This document shows positions 7,601-11,024 of a DNA stretch of 11,024 nucleotides, in pieces. The DNA is from Pseudomonadales bacterium (GTDB lineage: Bacteria > Pseudomonadota > Gammaproteobacteria > Pseudomonadales > Azotimanducaceae): contig SKXG01000221.1 of the NCBI GenBank assembly GCA_007128525.1, forward strand, positions 1-11,024. The letters are read 5' to 3'. The position numbers and the translations under genes were made by a program. Position 1 is the stretch's first letter; the number at the start of each line of letters is the position of its first letter. The notes beneath the pieces are model-generated. The model searched no databases, was not told the DNA's origin, and saw only the letters and a list, made by a program, of their open reading frames with translations.

Positions 7601-7990
7601 TCTCCGCGCTGGCGCGCCAACCTGCGCATGGGCTGGGACTGGAATCAGCACAGCGCGGTGATCATTGGCCGCTACACCCATGGCGTGAACAATGCTGCAG
7701 ACGACGATCCGTTCTGTGGTGCGGGCATCGATGGCATAATCAATGCTTTCCCACAGCTGGGTGTGACCAACGCCTGCCATGACACGCTGCCATCACACAC
7801 GGAGTGGGATGCACAGTACAACCTGAACCTGGATGGCTTCTGGGGCAATCGGGCTGCCACGCTGACGCTGGGCCTGATCAATGCCTTCGACAAGGAGCCG
7901 ACGGCCATGCGTACCCTGGGTGGCCTTGAAACCCAGCTCTATGATCCGCGTGGTCGGATCTGGTATGTCCGCATGACCCAGGAAATTTGA
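4682..7990 (+). CDS. TonB-dependent outer-membrane receptor, paralog 2 (1102 aa)
   Basis: This is the second large TonB-dependent receptor, presumably importing a different or related ligand. The ATG at 4682 follows AAGGGGAG (4666-4673) by 8 bases, and the leader just before it closely resembles that of paralog 1. The signal peptide ends near AQA-Q at residue 36/37 and the TonB box EEVIVTG is again at 42-48. The plug has FRGLGAGATLTLLDGRR and YGTDAVGGVFNLIP, and the barrel ends YDPRGRIWYVRMTQEI. The six cysteines are 290/324, 593/598 and 1012/1032, in the same contexts as paralog 1. The copies differ most in segments likely to be surface loops: after WPGNF (this copy has extra residues before DPGC), before WEFGENF, after GENPGNPFR, and between DFDDRIIRP and the NARSMEW region. 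No transporter or catabolic genes accompany it, so the substrate is open. Confidence 0.95.
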   Translation: MHSDSTSRFARFAYRSVLASVVGVMAFAVAPEQAQAQDGAIEEVIVTGTFIRRRDSFDTASPIDIMDAADIAERGTPNLGEVVRNQTFNYGVFTVTNILAAAPQGGGSPAANFRGLGAGATLTLLDGRRTASSNLANLYPQIAIARTESLTDGAAAAYGTDAVGGVFNLIPRRRYEGMEVRVSHNAATQGDWDETAWSVIGGASNGPTSFVGAFEYRDRDSLRFFQRDQYSLGAASFSSVSWPGNFTVPDRDAAGNFVTRERGPGGAILSTTIVPTSAEADRLARPDPGCGLNNEASGPDAKAEGVLARRQGILLGTTHFGGTCLWEFGENFMYQPDVESWAGAFFFDHQFTDELTFESEFLVTRSVVLDTGSPSNPGGRNSELPDIPGENPGNPFRAAGYTVVAPASGALGPVPLVAPVSFLYAAPMVDPSTGAVLRDDLGRIRPLRNPATNDVVLADSRFEAIALDDDGVPTNAGGVPFNEDVRIVNWRPVGYPFEQPSRSNSDNTGKGDGMFTGLNYRWVGQMTYDIPDTSWRAVGSYTFNRVTVDGPGGRTESMSGLDAGIRGNLRVKSEEGGSRETWFNPFATQNFVCTNRVCEGGVRQPLMIEHEVTGEMIRNPAVNTPEVWDNIVKFEPTNTETTLNIAEVIADGDLFELPWGMVAGAVGGQWRHTRFAVDAGSVSNALDAYIGIGTPDFSERRSVFAGFAEVNVPIYDNDTLGLLEANLAVRSEAVQDGSDADLDSTNYKVAFRAEPVNWLALRASWGTSFISPSLEDMFAPQTLGISNVTDALTGTGGFLARTLGGNPELEAEEAEVYNLGFTLNLLQGDLNVVFDYKIFDFDDRIIRPVPQEVLSMDFANAVATLGPNPDVFDWLATGLADPRVVRNPETGLLDFVVTDLINARSMEWKGFDTTVSYRFDPRDVLPMVDMDLGRFSTSLTTTYVQSYKYQATEGSPKIEGAGKRNNGTAGVPPSPRWRANLRMGWDWNQHSAVIIGRYTHGVNNAADDDPFCGAGIDGIINAFPQLGVTNACHDTLPSHTEWDAQYNLNLDGFWGNRAATLTLGLINAFDKEPTAMRTLGGLETQLYDPRGRIWYVRMTQEI

Positions 7991-8008
7991 GGTCGGGTTG
8001 ACAGACCT
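7990..8008 (+). other. 3' UTR hairpin preceding terminator of receptor 2
   Basis: AGGTC (7990-7994) pairs with GACCT (8004-8008) around a 9-base loop; the first base is the last base of the stop codon. It is equivalent in position and arms to 4325-4355 after receptor 1, though the loops differ. Confidence 0.45.
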
Positions 8009-8019
8009 TTTAAAGGGTG

Positions 8020-8048
8020 AAAGGGCGGCTTCGGCCGCCCTTTTTTTT
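8020..8048 (+). terminator. Rho-independent terminator of receptor 2
   Basis: AAAGGGCGGC (8020-8029) and GCCGCCCTTT (8034-8043) form a perfect 10-bp stem with a TTCG loop, ending in eight consecutive T (8041-8048). The core is the same as the terminator after receptor 1. Confidence 0.96.
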
Positions 8049-8072
8049 GCCCGCATGCTGGCCGGGCCGCTA

Positions 8073-8100
8073 TTGAAGGGGAACTTGGGCAGGGTAGAAT
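8073..8100 (+). promoter_or_regulatory. Sigma70-like promoter of the small secreted protein gene
   Basis: TTGAAG (8073-8078, 4 of 6), a 16-base spacer and TAGAAT (8095-8100, 5 of 6). The predicted start near 8107 leaves a leader of about 20 bases. The -10 overlaps an in-frame ATG at 8099, which argues that translation starts downstream at 8126. Confidence 0.55.
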
Positions 8101-8125
8101 GGCCGAGGTTTCCAAGGAACGCGTT

Positions 8126-8680
8126 ATGATGAGATCGCTGTTGGTTCTGTGCCTTATGCTGTTGGCGTCCACTGCCTATGGGGAAGACTGCAGTTCCCTG
8201 AGTTCCGTGGACGAACGGATTGCCTGTCAGCTTGAGAAGCATTGTCCTGATGCCGAGACCGATGCCGAGATTTCAGCCTGCTATGAACGCATTATTCGGA
8301 GTCAACTGAGCAGTCCGCAGCAGGAGCGTGGCGCGTCTCGTGACAGCGGTGACGCAGAGGCGGAGTTCGGTCTTGCAGACCGTGGCCGGCATCCCAGTAC
8401 GCCGCAGGTGTCTCAGGTTCGTTCGAGCATTACTGCCATGCAGGCGAGTTCACATCGCCGACTGCTGTTCCTGCTCGAGAATGGCCAGCTCTGGGAGCAG
8501 GCCGAAGCGCAAAGGGTCAATTATCGTGTTGGAGACCGGGTCACTGTTCGACGTGCCACTTTCGGGTCCTTCCGCATGGTCAACGATCGGAACAACCGGA
8601 TTACGACCGTCCGCCGGGTGGACTGCGACGGTGAGCGTAACCGGGCAGTGGAGGCGCGATGCAGCGCGATGGGCCTCTGA
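8126..8680 (+). CDS. Secreted cysteine-rich protein of unknown function (184 aa)
   Basis: No family was recognised with confidence. I chose ATG 8126 because AAGGA (8114-8118) lies 7 bases upstream and the residues from there form a classical signal peptide (MMRSLLVLCLMLLASTAYG, cleavage near residue 19/20); ATG 8129 is also possible. The mature N-terminal part is acidic with four cysteines (22, 34, 40, 52), resembling a small disulfide-linked helical domain. A polar linker of about residues 60-100 follows. The C-terminal part (about 110-165) reads LLENGQLWEQ...YRVGDRVTVRRATFGSFRMV, which suggests a small beta-rich, SH3-like module; I recall similar unnamed secreted proteins in Proteobacteria, but this is memory only. 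Two more cysteines (167, 179) end the protein. It is probably periplasmic or extracellular, lies 136 bases after receptor 2 and has its own promoter, so no functional link is implied. The shared hairpin at 8830-8861 is a possible terminator. Confidence 0.8.
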   Translation: MMRSLLVLCLMLLASTAYGEDCSSLSSVDERIACQLEKHCPDAETDAEISACYERIIRSQLSSPQQERGASRDSGDAEAEFGLADRGRHPSTPQVSQVRSSITAMQASSHRRLLFLLENGQLWEQAEAQRVNYRVGDRVTVRRATFGSFRMVNDRNNRITTVRRVDCDGERNRAVEARCSAMGL

Positions 8681-8749
8681 CGAGGTCATTAGCCCTGGGC
8701 AGTCGTTTCTATGAAAATATGGGCCGTTGGCCGTCCGCGTTAGTCCGTC

Positions 8750-8780
8750 TCAATGGCAGCGTGTCAGACATTGCCATTGA
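8750..8780. other. Inverted repeat downstream of the secreted protein gene
   Basis: TCAATGGCA (8750-8758) and TGCCATTGA (8772-8780) are perfectly complementary 9-base arms around a 13-base loop that itself contains TGTC-A-GACA. No T tract follows, so it is not a standard terminator. The surrounding 8681-8829 holds nothing else I can name. Confidence 0.4.
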
Positions 8781-8829
8781 ACCCGTTTACAGAGCCTGAT
8801 GGTGATGTTGGAGCCGCCCCGCTGGGCAT

Positions 8830-8861
8830 AAAAAAGCCCGACTCCACGGAATCGGGCTTTT
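8830..8861 (-). terminator. Terminator of tRNA-Asn, possibly bidirectional
   Basis: On the minus strand, AAAAGCCCGA and TCGGGCTTTT arms (8852-8861 and 8832-8841) form a 10-bp stem extended by inner pairs and followed by a six-base T run (complement of 8830-8835). It lies 25 bases past the tRNA 3' end. Read on the plus strand the hairpin ends in TTTT and could also stop transcription from the secreted protein gene. Confidence 0.85.
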
Positions 8862-8882
8862 GATGCTCAGCATGATGCTCAG
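8861..8882. repeat. Direct repeat of TGATGCTCAG in the tRNA trailer
   Basis: Two exact 10-base copies (8861-8870 and 8873-8882), separated by 2 bases, lie between the tRNA 3' end and its terminator. ATGCT-C-AGCAT symmetry also allows small hairpins. Confidence 0.5.
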
Positions 8883-8886
8883 ATAG

Positions 8887-8962
8887 TGGCTCCGCCTGCT
8901 GGGCTCGAACCAGCGACCCGCTGATTAACAGTCAGCTGCTCTACCAACTGAGCTAAGGCGGA
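8887..8962 (-). tRNA. tRNA-Asn (anticodon GTT)
   Basis: The 76-base gene reads on the minus strand from 8962 to 8887. The acceptor stem TCCGCCT/AGGCGGA is perfect, followed by discriminator G and an encoded CCA (complement of 8887-8889). The D-arm is GCTCAGTTGGTAGAGC. The anticodon arm is GCTGA-CTGTTAA-TCAGC with GTT at positions 34-36, decoding AAC and AAU. The T-arm is GCTGG-TTCGAGC-CCAGC. It is transcribed divergently from uvrB and has its own promoter and terminator, so it appears monocistronic. Confidence 0.98.
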
Positions 8963-8973
8963 ATAGGGCGGCT

Positions 8974-9001
8974 AGTTTAATGACAGGACCTGATTTTGCA
9001 A
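8974..9001 (-). promoter_or_regulatory. Promoter of tRNA-Asn
   Basis: On the minus strand, TTGCAA (8996-9001, 4 of 6), a 16-base spacer and TAAACT (8974-8979, 4 of 6) precede a GC-rich AGCCGCCC discriminator region. A GC-rich discriminator is typical of stable-RNA promoters under stringent (ppGpp) control. The leader before the mature tRNA would be only a few bases. Confidence 0.6.
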
Positions 9002-9025
9002 CCTTGGCCTGAACTTTTGTCTCAT
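8996..9025 (+). promoter_or_regulatory. Weak candidate promoter of uvrB
   Basis: The self-complementary TTGCAA at 8996-9001 could also act as -35 toward uvrB, with TCTCAT (9020-9025, 4 of 6) as -10 after an 18-base spacer. The match is weak. No LexA box (CTGT-N8-ACAG) is visible between 8963 and 9068. Confidence 0.25.
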
Positions 9026-9068
9026 GACCGGTAAGGTTGCACATTCCGGCTCAGGAGCAGGTTCGTCC

Positions 9069-11024
9069 ATGGCGCATTCCGTCAATTCCTTTCAGGTGGT
9101 TTCGCCCTACAAGCCAGCCGGCGACCAGCCGGAAGCGATCGACGCGCTGCTTGACGGACTGTCGAGTGGGCTCAGTCACCAGACGCTGCTCGGCGTTACC
9201 GGCTCCGGCAAGACCTTCACCATCGCCAATGTCATCGAGGCTGTGCAGCGGCCCACCTTGGTGCTGGCGCCCAACAAGACCCTGGCCGCGCAGCTCTATG
9301 GCGAATTCAAGGCCTTCTTCCCGAACAATGCCGTCGAGTACTTCGTCTCCTATTACGACTATTACCAGCCTGAGGCCTATGTGCCGGCCTCAGACACCTA
9401 TATAGAGAAGGACGCGTCGATCAACGCCCACATCGAGCAGATGCGGCTCTCTGCCACCAAGGCGATCATCGAGCGGCGAGACACCATTATTGTGGCTTCG
9501 GTGTCGGCCATTTACGGGCTGGGTGACCCGTCCTCCTATCTGCGGATGGTAATGCACCTGGACCGCGGTGACCGGGTAGACCAGCGCTATATCCTGGTCC
9601 GGCTGGCCGAACTGCAGTACACGCGCAACGACATGGTGTTCCAGCGCGGCACCTACCGGGTGCGCGGCGATGTCATCGATGTTTTCCCGGCCGAGTCCGA
9701 GCGCGCCGCCGTGCGCATCGAGCTGTTCGATGACCTGATCGAGAACCTGTCCCTGTTCGACCCGCTGACCGGCGAGGTACTGAGTCGTGTGCCGCGCTTC
9801 ACCATCTTCCCGAAGACCCACTATGTGACGCCGAGGGAGCGCATTCTGGAGGTCCTGGAAGACATCAAGGCCGAGCTGCGTGAGCGGGTGGACTGGCTTA
9901 CCGAGAACCATAAGCTGGTCGAGGCACAGCGTCTCGACCAACGTACCCGATATGACCTGGAGATGATTCAGGAGCTGGGCTACTGCAACGGCATCGAGAA
10001 CTACTCGCGCTATCTGTCCGGTCGCGCCCCGGGTGAGGCGCCTCCGACGCTGTTTGACTACCTGCCCAGTGATGCGCTGCTGATTATCGACGAGTCTCAT
10101 GTCACGGTGCCGCAGATAGGCGCCATGTTCAAAGGTGACCGCTCCCGCAAAGAGACGCTGGTGGAATATGGCTTTCGTCTGCCGTCAGCGCTCGACAACC
10201 GGCCGCTGAAGTTCGAGGAGTGGGAGGCGATGGCGCCGCAGATGATCTTTGTCTCGGCCACGCCAGCCAACTATGAGGCCGGACGTTCCGGGCAGGTGGT
10301 TGAGCAGGTGGTCCGCCCCACGGGGCTGATAGACCCGGCTGTGGAAGTCCGGCCGGCCAGCACGCAGGTGGATGACCTGCTCGGGGAGGCCAGAGCCGTT
10401 ATCGCCACAGGCGCCCGGGTCCTGGTGACCACGCTGACCAAGCGCATGGCTGAAGATCTGACCGAGTACCTCGATGAGCAGGGCATCCGGGTGCGCTATC
10501 TGCACTCCGACATCGACACCGTGGAACGCAGCGAGATCATCCGTGACTTGCGGCGCGGGGAGTTTGATGTGCTGGTGGGCATCAACCTGCTGCGAGAGGG
10601 ACTGGACATGCCCGAAGTGGCCCTGGTGGCGATACTGGATGCCGACAAAGAAGGCTTCCTGCGTTCCGAGCGGTCCCTGATTCAGACCATCGGCCGCGCC
10701 GCCCGTAACCTCGAAGGCCGGGCCATTCTGTATGGCGACGAGGTTACCGGCTCAATGCAGCGCGCAATAGACGAGACCGACCGGCGGCGCCAGAAACAGC
10801 TCGAATTCAACGCAGAGCACGGCATCACGCCAAAGGGCATCCGCAAAGCCGTGGCTGACGTGATGGAAGGTGCCCGAACCGCTGTTGCCGATACGCGCAA
10901 GCGGCCCAAGGCCGCGGAACCGGGCCGCCGCTACACGCGCGAGATTCCGGCCGATCCCAAGGCGCACGGCAAACTGCTGGAGAAGCTGGAGAAGCAGATG
11001 CTCGAGCACGCCCGAAACCTGGAA
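9069..11024 (+). CDS. uvrB: UvrABC excinuclease subunit B (3' end outside window)
   Basis: UvrB is the DNA-damage verification helicase of nucleotide excision repair: loaded by UvrA, it clamps the lesion strand and recruits UvrC for incision. ATG 9069 is preceded by AGGAG (9053-9057), an 11-base gap, and gives [21 protein letters not shown]. The frame stays open for 652 codons to the window edge. Residues run about +3 relative to E. coli: Walker A GVTGSGKT at 42-49, beta-hairpin tyrosines 95, 96, 98 and 99 in YYDYYQP, Walker B-like DESH at 341-344 and helicase motif [11 protein letters not shown] at 539-547 with the two arginines. The last visible residues, [14 protein letters not shown], begin the UVR domain that contacts UvrC. 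About 20-25 residues should be missing. All key residues seen are intact, so the gene should be functional. It is transcribed divergently from tRNA-Asn. Confidence 0.98.
   Translation, partial: MAHSVNSFQVVSPYKPAGDQPEAIDALLDGLSSGLSHQTLLGVTGSGKTFTIANVIEAVQRPTLVLAPNKTLAAQLYGEFKAFFPNNAVEYFVSYYDYYQPEAYVPASDTYIEKDASINAHIEQMRLSATKAIIERRDTIIVASVSAIYGLGDPSSYLRMVMHLDRGDRVDQRYILVRLAELQYTRNDMVFQRGTYRVRGDVIDVFPAESERAAVRIELFDDLIENLSLFDPLTGEVLSRVPRFTIFPKTHYVTPRERILEVLEDIKAELRERVDWLTENHKLVEAQRLDQRTRYDLEMIQELGYCNGIENYSRYLSGRAPGEAPPTLFDYLPSDALLIIDESHVTVPQIGAMFKGDRSRKETLVEYGFRLPSALDNRPLKFEEWEAMAPQMIFVSATPANYEAGRSGQVVEQVVRPTGLIDPAVEVRPASTQVDDLLGEARAVIATGARVLVTTLTKRMAEDLTEYLDEQGIRVRYLHSDIDTVERSEIIRDLRRGEFDVLVGINLLREGLDMPEVALVAILDADKEGFLRSERSLIQTIGRAARNLEGRAILYGDEVTGSMQRAIDETDRRRQKQLEFNAEHGITPKGIRKAVADVMEGARTAVADTRKRPKAAEPGRRYTREIPADPKAHGKLLEKLEKQMLEHARNLE

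Larger units (their letters stand above)
744..8048 (+). repeat. Tandem duplication of a receptor transcription unit (diverged)
   Basis: Two direct-order units, 744-4392 and 4436-8048, each contain TGTTACCTA, TTGTTTC, a CTATA-type -10, the AAGGGGAG ribosome site, the receptor gene, an AGGTC/GACCT hairpin and a GGGCGGC-TTCG-GCCGCCC terminator. Conservation of non-coding flanks as well as protein suggests that the whole unit was duplicated. Third-codon positions and loops have diverged substantially, so the event is not recent. Confidence 0.7.

Noticed and set aside
976..7990. Receptor pair as part of a nutrient-utilisation or siderophore locus.
   Set aside because: Neighbours are fabB, an unknown secreted protein, tRNA-Asn and uvrB; there are no enzymes, inner-membrane transporters, regulators or biosynthetic genes to support a substrate.
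8099..8125. Upstream ATG at 8099 as start of the secreted protein.
   Set aside because: It overlaps the TAGAAT -10 box, lacks a ribosome site and would bury the signal peptide behind nine charged and polar residues; 8126 is better.
8811..8827. GAGCCGCCCCGCTGGGC resembling the tRNA-Asn 3' end (8888-8904), a possible attachment-site remnant bounding an inserted island.
   Set aside because: The match is short and gapped, there is no integrase, and the tRNA 3' half is not otherwise duplicated in the window.

Overview
The window looks like ordinary chromosomal DNA from a gammaproteobacterium. The evidence is a fabB fragment that aligns without gaps to the E. coli enzyme across its catalytic residues, a UvrB of near E. 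coli numbering, a bacterial tRNA-Asn with an encoded CCA end, and very large TonB-dependent receptors of the kind abundant in marine and other oligotrophic gammaproteobacteria. The lineage below class cannot be fixed from the sequence. No transposase, integrase, phage gene or CRISPR array was seen.

Layout. Positions 1-678 hold the 3' half of fabB (beta-ketoacyl-ACP synthase I, fatty acid elongation). Positions 679-975 are a structured leader/promoter region. Positions 976-4317 encode a 1113-residue TonB-dependent outer-membrane receptor, followed by a UUCG-loop terminator at 4361-4392. Positions 4318-4681 are a 364-base gap with that terminator, a long perfect hairpin, a sigma70-like promoter and a leader. 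Positions 4682-7990 encode a second, paralogous 1102-residue receptor ending in a near-identical terminator (8020-8048). Positions 8126-8680 encode a small secreted cysteine-rich protein of unknown function with its own promoter. A tRNA-Asn (GTT) lies on the minus strand at 8887-8962 with a terminator at 8830-8861 and a promoter at 8974-9001. uvrB starts at 9069, transcribed away from the tRNA, and runs off the right edge with only about its last 20-25 residues missing.

The most notable content is the tandem receptor pair. The two copies share signal peptide, TonB box, plug, barrel and C-terminus, six cysteines in three pairs, the ribosome-binding region, a shared 9-base upstream motif (TGTTACCTA), a TTGTTTC/CTATA promoter-like arrangement, and a 3' UTR with two hairpins. 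They differ mainly in a few segments expected to be extracellular loops. This looks like duplication of a whole transcription unit followed by divergence of the ligand-facing surface. Each copy has its own promoter region and terminator, so they appear to be separately transcribed rather than an operon. No substrate can be assigned: there is no neighbouring transporter, enzyme cluster, regulator or TonB/ExbBD gene. fabB, tRNA-Asn and uvrB are housekeeping genes with no evident functional link to the receptors. I found no convincing previously undescribed system; the best leads are the receptor pair's shared cis-elements, its conserved cysteine pairs and the small secreted protein.
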